Of a stretch of 64,000 bases of DNA, positions 11,640 to 24,116 are shown piece after piece; within the stretch, counting starts at the first letter, position 1; each line of letters starts with the position of its first letter. A program made the position numbers and the translations under genes. The stretch is from assembly GCA_026545225.1 (NCBI GenBank), contig CM048845.1, positions 88,253,033-88,317,032 of the forward strand. The letters are read 5' to 3'. Origin of the DNA: Cornus controversa. Taxonomy: Eukaryota; Streptophyta; Magnoliopsida; Cornales; Cornaceae. The notes below the pieces were generated by a model, which ran no database searches, was not told the origin of the DNA, and saw nothing but the letters and a program-made list of their open reading frames with translations.

Positions 11640-12020
11640 CCCAATTGATCAATGAAACACTCTTTCAATTCACAAAAAAGTTATGCAATGTGTGTGATAA
11701 AGTGAAATGGACCTATGAAAATATATATGATGTGTATTTTGAATTACTCTAATTTAAATGACCATAATACCCAAATATTTACCCAATATTTATTTAATTA
11801 TCCTTTACCTTGTTCTAGTAAGGTTAAAATTAAGACACTTGCTAGAGCATTAGTGAAGTGAGAGAAAGCCCGCTCAACTCATCAATTTTCTCTCTCCTCA
11901 GCTTTCCAATTCTGAAATACAGAAATCCAAGAAACATGTGCACTTAAACAAACCCAACCGACAATTGAATGTGAAACGTTAAGATGGGCCGCATGTAATA
12001 GTCACCGTCATACCCTTCTG
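11640..12020 (+). repeat. Diverged duplicate of the AAE13 upstream region
   Basis: This ~380-bp stretch matches 23470-23830, immediately upstream of the AAE13 start, in the same orientation. Shared blocks include acaaagtgaaatgga-like, ccataatacccaaat, agcccgctcaa, ctctctcctcagc, attgaatgtgaa and gcatgtaatat. It stops short of a start codon. The two copies flank the whole pararetrovirus block, so an 11.8-kb segment lies between direct repeats. Confidence 0.75.
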
Positions 12021-12609
12021 GTTAATTCGTGAGTTACACAGTACACCTAATTCAAAAGTTAATGTTAGCCCAAGAAGTTGAAAAAGGTGTCCATGTCCTT
12101 TTATGTCCAATGAAGATAGGGAGGGAGTCCATTGATGAAATGGTCTCATTTTGTCTTTATGAAATAACTAAGCAAGGCCCTAATCTATTTAGTATTCTCT
12201 TAATCCACGGAATTTATATCGCGTGATCAGATGATATGGGAGAACCATAATAGTTTTTTGTGATGAATATTTTAAAAAATAATTCATGGTGTCCAAAACA
12301 AAGTCTTATATTCTAAGTTCTTGTTCTAATTTCATCTTATTTAAACAAAATATAGCAACGTCTATACATATTTTTGAGAAAAAAATAATTTAAATCAAAC
12401 CCTGTTAACTTAGACCAGACTTAGATTACTTTGAGTTACTTGGACCAGACTTAGATTACTCTTTTAGAGTTGCTCATTACGACTCATAAAAATTGGCACA
12501 TAAACTCTTGAACATCGTGTCAACCTTCATTCAGAATTACTATATATATGTGTGTGTGTGTGGAATTACATTAGGAACAATGAACATGAACGAGACATGA
12601 AATAAAACT
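12021..12609. other. Spacer with a dispersed repeat shared with 7456-7660
   Basis: The part at about 12180-12520 resembles 7456-7640. Both have an attctctta(a)tccac(a)gaat-like start, gtgatgaatat, and a later gctcattacgactcataaaaattg-like block. The family is unknown and no coding potential was recognised. A GT microsatellite lies at 12550-12562. Confidence 0.5.
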
Positions 12610-13570
12610 TGAAGCTTTAAAACTTACTGATATTATTCAAACATTAACAAACATGATTTAACAAACTTAAACAAGCATAAACATTAACAAACTTACAGTC
12701 TTAGTAGCTTCTAAAGACTAACGCAAGAAAACCTGAAGAACTTTAAAACTGAGAAAATAATTGTTTAAAACTTCAGTGCCTCTCTATAGGTTGGGGTCAC
12801 CTATTTATAAGAGAATTCTCTAGATTTGAATCCTGGACTCCAAACCTATTTGTTAAGAGATAAGGATGCCAGCATTGCAAACAGATAAAGATGCCAGCGT
12901 GCCTGATTCGAGGGCTTTAGTCATTCGGAGTCTGCTTTTGATGATAAGGAATATTTCCTTTTTTACTTTCTCGAGGACAATTTGTCCGTTAGTGATAAAA
13001 TTTTATTTTAAAGTGAAAAGACAATTTGTCTTAAATTTTACTTTAGAGGGATGCCATAACAGTCATCTTCATTTTCAGGGGAAAAAGAGATATTGTCTCC
13101 AGAATTGAGGGATTTATCTGATTCGAAATCAGAAAAGGCTAAAGCAAGATGGACAACAACTTTTTGTCTCAAATCTTCCTTAGAAATTTTTGGGTATTTG
13201 CTAAGGATCTTTGTTTTGATGGTTTTTCGTAAGGTCGATAATTTATCCATGTCATTAGGATTCGAAGGTGGTTGGAAGGGCTCAGCTTTGATATAGAAAT
13301 CAACCATTTTCTCAATTTGGTTAAGGTTAATATAATCAAAATTAAATTTATCCCACCATTTGGATGCCATCTGTCGGCAAAGGTTTGGGGGACTTTTTGG
13401 AGTATTTACAACATATTGTCATGCAATAATCTATGGAATAGAAAAATTTGCCATAAAATCCAGAAGAGAGTCATTTGGATAAGAGATACTTGTCCTGAGC
13501 ATGCGATCATAGGCTTCAAAGGATTTTTGAAGAGGATAGGTAAAATTCTTGGATTAGGACCAAATTGACT

Positions 13571-16500
13571 GTCACACCCCCAAATTTAAATACCTGAAAC
13601 TCTAGTCCAGCACTTGAAATTGGTGCATGACTTGAAATACAACATTGTCCTTCTTACCATACATTAATCCAAAAAATTACATATTAGTATCAAAATGTGA
13701 TCATCTAGATCATTCCTTACAAAAACTTCATCTGGAGACCTCATCCCTCATCATGAGAGCTAACTATGTACAACAAAAGATAATTACATTCTAAGAAGTT
13801 TACATGTAAATGGCCTCCATCGTCCTGTACTGCGCTTCCATTCACTCGATACTTGAAAATAAAATGGGGTGAGCTCAATGACAAGTGCACAAAACATGTT
13901 ATTTTATATCTCAAAATAAGTCTTTAATTACTCTTTTACTTTATTTAAATATTCTTATCTTTGCATTTTGTGTTTTATAGAAGTTGATTTCCAAATAAGA
14001 AGAAAAGCAGCAGAAAAGGCCTAAAAAGGATATATATAGCCAAAGATAAATATCAGAAGAATTGTAGGAGAGATGATATTCTGTACAATCTACTTCACAA
14101 GAGGTCTCAAGTTCAAAACTTTGCAAAATACTTTTTTGCACGGCCACGTCTGCAGTCTAGAATTCAAATTAAAGATATGGAGATCAAATATTAGATAATT
14201 AAATTCAAAATTTTGTATTTTGAATTTTGTATTTCAAATTTTGTATTTTGAATTTTGCATTTAAAATTTTTCCCACCTAAACCATTTCCCTTTTACTCTA
14301 TAAATAGGGGGTCTTAGGAGATGGTGAAGGGAGTTAGAAATTATAGAAAAAAATAAAGTGTAGTTGTAAATATATTTTTTTTGTATTCATTTTCTTTTTC
14401 TTATAAACATAATTCTCAAGGGAGTGATGAAGCCACTATGATGAAATATAAGTAAGTTATTTTATTTTCTTGTCTAATTTTTCCTCCCAAGAGTATTCTT
14501 CTACTCTTTTATTCTGGATTTTTATTTTCTAAAATTAGAGGGAGGATTCTTCGTGTTTGCCAAATAATGGTAATTCGAAGAATGCCTACCTCTGTTTACC
14601 TAGCCAATGTGCATCAGATTAAGTAAAGAAATGTCTCTCTTATTTATAATCAAGTCATTCTTTTTTATTCCATATTTTTCTTCATCTTTCCAAGTTCTAA
14701 TTGGATTGGTGAAGTGTATTGATTATTGGAGGAAAAACTAGATAAGAATATTATAAAATTTATTTATGTGGATTCATGGTGGTGGATTCCCTTCCCTTGA
14801 GATTTAGTTTATTATTATAGTTTCATTTATTCATTATAATTCCAAAATAAAAAATATTTTTTAAAAAAAATAATTTTCATTCCATAAATTAGTGTGTGAA
14901 TTTGAGCTCATTTGAAATCTCACTTGAGAGTGGTTCGACCCTGCTTACTACTATACAATTTTTAGTAAAGTTTTTGCAGGTTTTATTATTTATTGTACGA
15001 AGTGTAAAGAAGCAACGACAAATATCCAATTATTCTACACTCGTCACTCAACAAGCTCAGCAAGAATTGCAAAACACTATCATTGCTCAACAAATTGACT
15101 TTGCTTTAAATTCTTACATATAAGGATACGTACAACAATCTTTGTTGATTAGATTCAGAAATTTTTTATGATAATTAAACACTAGTTAAGTATCATATTC
15201 ACAATTTAGTTCACACACAGGAACTGTGTTATCAACAATTCCTTATTAAGCTAATCATTTAGATTAACTTAATATAACCTCACATGAGCCCCGGGCTCCC
15301 CTCCAATAGATGGCATACTTAGCCAACAAGTGGTGCGCATCACATAGTCCTGGACTAAGGAAGCCCGCACATCTGGCTGGACTTGTACGTCTACTCCCCC
15401 AGATGGTCCTGAACCACGTCCACACAATAAGGGCACGCTTCACCTAATGGCCATAACAAAAGGGCTGTACACATCCTATAGGTAGGTCCCTAACCGTACC
15501 TCACAAATTCTTTAAGAATTTTAACGCGTTTCAAGATTTTAAGCTTTTAGGATTTACTAAATGCTTTTGACATTTAATAAATCAAATCTTTCTCTTAATG
15601 TGATCACTAATCACATTAATTAATCACTTTAAGATTTCACCACTTAAGTCTTTTATAAACTTAATTATTTTAGTATAATTAATTTCATTATGCCAAAATG
15701 TACCACTCAAGATTTTTCACAATTTTTAGAGCTTAAAGGATATTTTTCTCTAATTCACTCTAAATAAAAGGAAACAAGCGTTCTTTACCAACATAAATTT
15801 TTTTATAATTTATTAAATGCTTTTCACATTTAATAAATTAAATGAGCAAGATGTGTGCGTTCTTAAGCTTAAATCATCTCTAACCGAAACTTAACTATTA
15901 GAACCAACTATTCCTACATAACAAGCTCTATTGCATTAAAATAAATGATTTTATAAATTTACATACTTTATGGAGCATTCAAGATTTTTTTTATAGAACC
16001 AACTATTCTAGCATAATTAGTCCTATTATGCAAAAACCTATAATTTCAGAAATCTTTGCGTAGATTATGGAACATTCAAGACATTTTCCTCGACGTTCTA
16101 ATTTTAGCCCAAAAAGAAATTCTTTACATTTCTTTTAAATGACATTGGACCTATTCTTTATTGTGACTCAATCCAATGTCAAGCCAACCATTTATCTCTT
16201 TTAAATGATACTGGGCCTATTGTTAATTTCGGCCCAGTCCAAATCAACTAACTTAAAACTGAACCCATTTAAATTCCCATGGCCCAAACAACACCATTTT
16301 TCACCAAGTAACCCACTTTCATATTCATTGTTCCATCATCTTCCTCACTAAACTGTAAGTAATTTTATTTCAAAAACAACCAACTCCAAACACCCACCAA
16401 ACCACGCACAGCCAACACCCTCACCATAAGGTTGCTGAAAACCCAAGGCCATCAAGACACCAACCAAACGGACCAACCTCCCACCATGGAACCGAGCCCA

Positions 16501-17392
16501 TGATCCCACGGTTATGGCAGTCATAACCAACTCTTGTAGAGGCTACATACAAGGCTGCAAAACCAGCCACGAACAGTCCTTTTGGCACCACCGGTCCACC
16601 TCCAAATCAACAACTATTGGAAGCCAACCATGAACCCACAACCATCATGGCTGAACCCCAACCGAGCTCCACCATCGAACACCTAGCTGCCCATGACATC
16701 CCATTCCATAGCCAAACCGTGAAGACCTAACACGAGCCATGAACAGCCACCGCTACACACCCAACCGAACTTCACTAGATCACCCCTAAGACACCATTTA
16801 ACCGACCAACCTCTTACTATGGAACTGCGACCATGAACCCAAAAATCACCTCACCGAAAGCATCACAATGCCACTGCCACCATGTGAATACCCATGTTGT
16901 GAGCACCTCACTCACCTTCACCATGTGAATACCCATATTGTGAGCACCTCACTCACCTTCTTCTTTCTCTTTTTTTTTTCTTCTCTTCTTCTTTTCTTTT
17001 TCTCTCTGTTTAGCTGAGACTATACTTTTAGTCTCTCTTTTCTTGCACACTTTACCTTCTTACATTCAAATTATCAAAACAATTCTAGCTTTGGTACACA
17101 TGTCACACATGCACCAGCTTGTCTGCCACTATCCAATTCATAGCTTCCCTCACAAGACTACTACATATAGTCTACATATAGGTATGACAAACATTTGGGT
17201 CAAAGCTTCCTTTAGAAGCTTTGACATACTCTGCCACCAACACACACAAGCTCAAACTTCACTCACACAACATATATATATATATATATATATCCATAAC
17301 TACACTTATAACCCTACAAAGTCCAGAAATTACCTTTGAATCCAAACAGAAATAAAATAAGGTCCTATATAAATCTTAAGGGTGTTACATTG
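13571..17392. mobile_element. 3.8-kb nested insertion with LTR-type termini
   Basis: The segment starts TGTCACACCC and ends GGGTGTTACA, near-inverted ends typical of long gypsy-type LTRs. It splits the pararetrovirus fossil. The flanks are ttgac on the left and ttgag on the right, and the intact sister copy at about 21800-21815 reads straight through (reverse complement ccaaattgagtccaccaac). That makes a 5-bp target duplication (TTGAG, one change) convincing. No polymerase domain is seen inside. It is probably a long solo LTR or a non-autonomous derivative. A tail near 14925-14945 (gtggttcgaccctgcttact) resembles the leader of some gypsy elements and hints at further nesting. Confidence 0.7.
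16878..16962. repeat. 41-bp tandem duplication
   Basis: Two nearly identical adjacent copies of a unit that begins caccatgtgaatacccat and ends cactcacctt, differing at one or two bases. It lies inside the 3.8-kb nested element. Confidence 0.9.
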
Positions 17393-18603
17393 AGTCCACC
17401 AACTAAAAAACAATGAAGGGATTTCTTGAGAAATTTTATTCTTGACAAAGGTTATAAACAAAGAATGTTTGAATTTACTATTTTGAAGGTAAAGGACGAA
17501 TTTCCATCTTTTTGGTAATCAAAGAAATTAAACTCTCGGGGAAAAATATTGGAGGCATGAGGAATTCTTCTTGTTCAGGAGGGATCTCTCTATTCTTTTC
17601 TTAAAAGGATTCTGAGAATTTTTAATTGTGAAAACCCAATTTGGGTGAAATGATATGAGGACTTTTGAGAAAAGAATGCTCCTGAGAAGGTCTTATGCTC
17701 AATTTCTGCAGATTTTGTGCAAGTGAGAATTTCCTCGAAATACCATCGGTCATTCCCAGCAGTTTGAGGAGAATAATGGTAATTTTCTGGAAAATAAATT
17801 TGGATAAGCTCTTTGGTAAGTAGATGGACTTCATCTCTTTCAATGGGAACTTTAGGCCATAAAGTGTCATGAGTAAAATATTTTGGCAAATGAGGGTTTA
17901 AAGGTTCTTTGCCTTTGGATGAATGTTCTTCAGGATGGCTTCCTTGACTTGAGGACGAGGTTGGCCTCATTGTTTTCCTTGTAAAAATTCACGAGTTAAA
18001 AAATCAGGAAGGGAATTTGATTCTCCTTTAACGTATTCAATATCAAAATTGAAAGTAGAGAGGAGAGCTTACCATCTAGCAAAAATTTGCTTAGAGGCAA
18101 TATTCTTGACATTCTTTTGGAGGACGTCTTTGGCATCCTTGCAATCTATTCGTAAAAGGAATTTTTGATTGAGAAGATCTCCTTCAAATTTGAGGATGTT
18201 GAGGACTATAGCGAGGATTTCTTTTTTAATAGTGGAATAATTCTGTTGGGAGAATTTCCATGTTTTGGATATGAATCGGACCAATTGTTCTTTTCCATCT
18301 GTAACTAGCTTGAGAATGCTACCATATCTTGCTTCGGAAACATCTGTTTCCACAATCTTGAAAGTAGAAGGGTTAGGAAGACATAAACATGGAATACTTT
18401 TTGCTTTTGATTTGATTTTTTAGACAGATTCTATTTGCTAAAAGGTCCAGGGTGGAGGATTCTTTTTTAACCTTTGATATAAAATTGCAGTGTCTTGTGC
18501 AAGATTTTTATAAAAATCAGAAATATAATTGAGGCTTCCTAAGAATTGTTGAAGTTGGGTTTTATCTTTTATTTCATCAGAAAATTTATCAGCAAAATTA
18601 ATG

Positions 18604-19157
18604 TAGTGACCTTTATGGGCGGTGCAAGAAGAGACACTAGGGCAAGTTACCACACTGGCAGACTACAGGGTGCTCAATCCCACATCGCCTGGGTGTGGAG
18701 AAGGGGATGTGCTTATATATAATGTGTTTTCTCCAAATGGTATGAGACATTTTAGGATAAAATCCAAGAATAAAACCGTGCGGGTTGGGCCCAAAGTGAA
18801 TAATATTATACCATCAGGTGGAGCGGGGTATTACAGTTGGTATTAGAGCCAAAACTCAGCCGAAAGTGTGCCGATGAGGACGTCAGGCCTCGTAGGGGAT
18901 GAATTATAGTGACTCTTGTGTGCGGGTGTGATGTGGGCTGGTGCAAGAAAAGACACTGGGCTGAACTACCACACTGGCAGGCTACATGGTGCTCAATCCC
19001 ACATTGCCTGGGTGTGGAGAAAAGGATGTGCTTATATGTAGTGTGTTCTTTCCAAATGGTATTAGGCTTTTTGGGGTAAAACTCAAAAGCAAAACCATGC
19101 GGGCTTAGGCTCAAATAGGACAATATCATACTATCAGTTGGAGCGGGGTGTTACAAG
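18604..19157 (+). mobile_element. TRIM-like miniature LTR retrotransposon nested in the pararetrovirus fossil
   Basis: Two ~225-bp direct repeats (about 18612-18836 and 18936-19155) share gacact.gg.., tgctcaatcccaca, gcctgggtgtggaga, ggatgtgcttatat and gagcgggg.attaca or gttaca. They flank only about 95 bases. The first repeat is followed by ttggtattagagcc (18838-18851), a tRNA-Met-type primer-binding site. taatg lies on both sides (18599-18603, 19158-19162) as a 5-bp target duplication. No coding capacity is seen, which fits a TRIM. It separates the RT-connection part from the RNase H side of the host fossil. Confidence 0.8.
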
Positions 19158-20700
19158 TAATGGATCTGTTAATTGGGATAATTTTCCCTAGATGAATATT
19201 GCATCCTAAAAATTTAACTTTGGTCTGGAATAATGTGATTTTAGGAGCAGAGACAACTAAACCATGATGTTTCATTATTTTGACAAATGATTCAGATGTT
19301 TCCAATGCTGATCTATGGAGGTGTTGTAAATTAAGACATCATCAATGTAAACAATACTGAAAGTAGTGTGAGGATTAAAGATGTCATTCATAATTTTCTA
19401 GAATTCAGAGGGAGCATTTTTGAAGCCAAAAGGCATGACATTCCATTCATAATGCCCGAAAGGGACAGTGAAAGCAGTCTTATACCGATCTTTATTGATA
19501 ACTTGTATTTGCCAAAATCCTGATTTTAAATCAAATTTGGAAAAAACTTTGGCATTAAATAATCGGTTAAGAAGATCTCGCTTATTTGGGATCGGATATC
19601 TGATCCATTGTAAGAGTTTATTTAATGGACAATAATTGATAACAAGTCTTGGTGATCCTCTCTCAAGTTCTGCATTCGTTATGATATAAAATGCAGCATA
19701 ACTACATGGAGAATGACTGGGACGGATTAAACTTTTGTCAAGAAGATCTTGAATCTCAATTTTGTAAATTTCCATCATGTCAGATTCATTTGGACCGGCC
19801 GCGCCTTAGTCGGAATATTCTGTTCATTAAAGTCTGGAACAAAGGGCAAAGATACAATATGTTTTTTCTTATACCAAAAAGCATTCGGGAGGTTGGAGCA
19901 AATTTCTTGCTGCAAAAAATGATAAAAAAATTTTACTTTGAGTTGAAAGGGTTCTGTAAAGATTTGGAGTGCTATTTTTTCGTGAGCAAGATTCGATTGG
20001 AGGGAGAAAATGTGTTTATTTTGGATGATTGAGTCTTTTTTTTAGGGAATTAATTATGCTTTCTTGAGGGGGATGAATGAACTTAAAATTGATTTCTTCT
20101 CCATTAAAATTAGAGCTTATTCCTTTGGAATCAACTGTCATAGGTTGAAGTAAATATAAGAAAAGGGTTCCAAGAATGATTTGTTGATTAAGGTTTTTTA
20201 TTAAGAGGAAACTGGTATTAATGCAAACCTGATTATAACAGATCTAGGCGGAGGAGAGTTTATATCTTATTTTCAATTTACTTCCATTGGCAGTATGTAA
20301 CTTATTGTTAGTTTTTGTGTAGTATTGAGGGGGAATAAGACTTTCTTTGATGTGATTCATGTTTGCTCCTGAATCTAAGGGTGTTATGGTTTCAAGGATA
20401 AATTCCTGGTTGATGACTAGTTTGATATGAACAAACCACTTTTGAAAATTTATATTATCAATGGTTTCAAGGAATTTATTTTCTGATAGAGAAGGATCAA
20501 AAATAGAGTGTTCCCCATTTGGGGCATGGCTATGGAGATCTTGTTGGGAAAAGTTCTCTTGGACTTTGATATATTGGATTCTAAGTTTTAATTCTCTAAC
20601 CTCTTTTTTAACTTCATTAATTTCTTGTTAAAGGTCTTGAATAGAAAGATATCTTGTTTTTCCCTGTTTTTGTTCTATTTTAGAGACAAGATGCCATTCT

Positions 20701-22761
20701 TCAATACATCAAAATTATAAGAAATGCTTCTCTAAAATCTAAGCTAATCTCTCACCAAGACAATACTCCTTATGAATTTTAGGAGAATCAAAAATTATTC
20801 CATGTTTATTTTTTCCTAACCCTTCTGCTTTCAAGATTGTAGAAACATATGCTTCCGAAATAAGATATGGTGACATTCTCAAGCAAGTTATAGATGGAAA
20901 AGAACAATTGGTTCGATTCACATCCAAAACATAGAAATTCTCCCAACAGAATTATTCCACTATTAAAAAAGAAATCCTCACTATAGTCCTCAGCATCCTT
21001 AAATTAGAAGGAGATATTCTCAATCAAAAATTCCTTTTATGAATAGATTGCAAGGCCGCCAAAGACGTCTTCCAAAAGGATGTCAAGAATATTGCCTCTA
21101 AGCAAATTTTTGCTAGATGGCAGGCTTTCCTCTCTACTTTCGATTTTGATATTGAATATGTTAAAGGAGAATCAAATTCCCTTCCTGATTTTTTAACTCA
21201 TGAATTTTTATAGGAAAAACAATGAGGCCAACCTCATCCTCAAGTCAAGGATGCCATCCTGAAGAACGTCCATCCAAAGGCAAAGAACCTTTAAACCCTC
21301 CTTTGCCAAAATATTTTACTCATGACACCTTATGGCCTATAATTCCCATCGAAGGAGATGAAGTCCATCTACCTACCAAAGAGCTTATCCAAATTTATTT
21401 TTCAGAAAATTACTATTATCCTCCTCAAGCTGCTGGGAATGACCGATGGTATTTCGAAGAAATTCTCACCTGCACAAAATCTGCAGAAATTGAGCATAAG
21501 ACCTCCTCAGGAGCATTCTTTTCTCAAAAGTCCTCATCTCATTTCACCCAAATTGGGTTTTCACAATTAAAAATTTTCAAAATCCTTTCAAGAAAAGAAT
21601 GGGGAGATCCCTCCTGAACAAGAAGAATTCCTCGTGCCTCCAATATTTTTCCCCGAGAGTTTAATTTCTTTGATTACCAAAAAGTATGAAAATTCATCCT
21701 TTACCTTCAAAATAGCAAATTCAAACATTCTTAGTTTATAACCTTTGTCAAGAATAAAATTTCTCAAGAAATCCCTTCATGGTTTTTTAGTTGGTGGACT
21801 CAATTTGGTCTTGATCTAGGAATTTTACCTATCCCTCTTCAAAAATCCTTTGAAGCCTATGATCGCATGCTCAGGACAAGTTCCTCTTGTCCAGATGACT
21901 CTCTTCTGAATTTTATGGCAAAATTTTCTATTCTATAGATTATTGCATGACAATATGTTGTAGATACTACAGAAAGTCCCCCCAAGCCTTTTTCGACAGA
22001 TGGCATCCAAATGGTGGGATAAATTCAATTATGATTATATTAACCTTAGCCAAATTGAGAAAATGACTTATTTCTATATCAAAGCTGAGCCCTTCCAACC
22101 ATCTCCGAATCCTAATGATATAGATAAATTATCCACCTTACAAAAAATCATCAAAACAAAGATCTTTAGCTAAAATTCAAAAAATTTTAAGGAAGATTTG
22201 AGACAACAAATTGTTGTCCATCTTGCTTCAGCCTTTTCTGATTCTGAATCAGATCAATCCCTCAATTCTGGAGACAATGTATCTTTTTCCCCTGAAAATG
22301 AAGATTTAAGACAAATTGTCTTTTCACTTTAAAATAAAATTTTATCACTAACGAACAAATTGTCCTCGAGAAAGCAGAAAAGGAAATATTCGTTATCATC
22401 AAAAGCAGACTTCGAATTGACAAAAGCAAAAGCAGACTCCGAATGACTAAAGCCCTCCAATGAGGCACGCTGACATCTTTATCTGTTTGTAAAACTGGCA
22501 TCCTTATCTCTTAACAAATAGGTTTGGAGTCAAAGATTCAAATTCGGAAAAATCTCTTATAAATAGGTGACCCCAACCTGTGGAGAGGCATCGAAGTTTA
22601 AACAATTATTTTCTCAATTTTAAAAATTTTCAAGTTTTTGTACTTTAGTCTTAAGAAGTTACCAAGTTTGTTAATGTTTATGCTTGTTTAAGTTTGTTAA
22701 TATTTGTTAAATCATGTTTGTTAACGTTTGAATAACATGAGTAACTTTTAAAGTTTCAAGA
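20701..22761 (+). mobile_element. Endogenous pararetrovirus fossil, right copy, inverted
   Basis: Plus-strand copy of the part from the RNase H domain onward (about 20790-21210; QQNYSTIKKEIL, then SNSLPDFLT). The two downstream conserved frames follow (21222-21617 and about 22000-22320), then the untranslated tail to 22761. It mirrors 12610-18400 of the left copy and lacks the protease and reverse transcriptase. It is broken in many places. It lacks the 3.8-kb insertion present in the left copy. Confidence 0.75.
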
Positions 22762-23469
22762 GAAGATGCGCTAAAATTCAAGGGGACCTATATGTCTGCA
22801 ATGGGTTTCAACTTTCAATTGGCAGTACAAATGAAGTTTCGAGGAAAAACACACGAAACAAACCACCCGCGCCAATTGTCTTGCTTTTCTTCTTGTTTGT
22901 TTGTACTAATAAGTACAAAAACTTTACCTGTACAAACTATAAGCATCATATTAACATTTTAAAATTGTTCTTATATTTTTATTTATTTACTTAAAAGATC
23001 AACATTTTAAAAGCAAAAATTAATTCTTGGTTAGAATTCATCTAGGAAATTTTTTTACTTTAAACACTCCCCAAAGGATTATCACTCCTGAAGTGTAAAG
23101 GAACCTTTAGTGGGCCATTTTCAAGTTCATCTCACCATATTTAGGGTGAATTGCATAAAACTTTATTAATTCACAAAAAAACTCTATTTATGAATTTTTA
23201 TTTTTATTTTATAAAAAAACATCTTCAGGAGTTACTTCAAAGAAATAATTACTAAAATATTTCCATGTCAAGGAGATGTTATGCAATTCGTCTAATTGTG
23301 TAAATTTAGCTAAAATTTTTTTTATAAGATTTGAACATATATTTTTCTGTTAAATGTATCACCATACTTTTTAATTAAAAAAATATAAAAAATAAAAAAT
23401 ATACTTACTACATTGATGTAATTGCACTCATAATTATAATTCTTTTTATGAAATTAAATGAGATTTGAC
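22762..23469. other. Intergenic spacer
   Basis: AT-rich spacer. A stretch at about 23140-23300 (gggtgaattgcataaaactt) resembles the edge of the inverted-repeat element at 34551, but no complete element is seen. Confidence 0.35.
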
Positions 23470-23873
23470 GATGAATGAAATATTCTTTTATTAGTAATTC
23501 ACAAAATTGATGTGATCGGTGACAAAGTGAAATGGATCACGAAAATATTTATTGTTGTATTTTAAAAATGAGCATCTCTAATTTATATGGCCATAATACC
23601 CAAATCCTTACCAAAATTTACTCCATTACCATGGTCTACTACAACTATAAGCATAAAATTAGACATCAGCCAGCTAGAGCAGAGTTAAGTGAGAGCAAGC
23701 CCGCTCAATTCCTCAATTCTCTCTCCTCAGCGTTCCAATCCTGAGCTACAGAGAAGCAATAAACAGAACCACCTAACTGTCCATTGAATGTGAAGCGAGA
23801 GGATCACACGCATGTAATATCCACCGCGAAACTAGGTTGGCCGCCTTAAATACCATCACACGATCACCAAAAA
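23470..23873 (+). promoter_or_regulatory. AAE13 upstream region, promoter and probable 5' UTR
   Basis: Immediate upstream DNA of AAE13, with a diverged copy at 11640-12020. The part ctcaattctctctcctcagc (about 23718-23737) is pyrimidine-rich, as plant leaders often are. No TATA box could be fixed with confidence. Confidence 0.4.
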
Positions 23874-24081
23874 ATGAACTCATTTAATAAAGCTTTCAAC
23901 CACTTAAAACCTCTCAACACTTGTCGTCGATGTCTTCAAGATTATTCAACGCCTTTGTGCTTCAAAACCTTGTGCTCTCTCACTCTCTGTCTTCCTAAAA
24001 ACCCTAGCTTTTGCTCCTCGCAGTCACGGCTTTATTCCTGTAAGTTCTCTTCAAATCCTAATGATTTCTTCATCAAATTTC

Positions 24082-24116
<35 letters not shown>

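Larger units (their letters stand above)
12610..20700 (-). mobile_element. Endogenous pararetrovirus fossil, left copy (Caulimoviridae-like), with two nested insertions
   Basis: Read on the minus strand from right to left. There is a coiled-coil-like region (about 20640-20520), then an aspartic protease remnant with LDSGANMNHI (about 20340-20380). Next is a reverse transcriptase part with FSKFDLKSGFWQIQ and AFTVPFGHYEWNVMPFG (19398-19630). The YIDDV region and connection follow, then RNase H (18069-18353; NYSTIKKEILAIV, KFLLRIDCK). Two downstream conserved frames of unknown role (17590-17970 and 13038-13370) come last, then an untranslated tail to 12610. The PFGHYEWNVMPFG type of RT and the protease-RT-RNase H order without integrase fit Caulimoviridae. 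It is broken in many places and interrupted by the elements at 13571-17392 and 18604-19157. It is old and plainly non-functional. Confidence 0.75.

Noticed and set aside
14896-15123. 75-residue frame inside the 3.8-kb nested element
   Set aside because: Not recognisable as any conserved domain; isolated and likely accidental, though it could be a remnant of an element leader.
17043-17339. 98-residue frame
   Set aside because: Lies in the end of the nested LTR-type element and runs through a TA repeat; no family.
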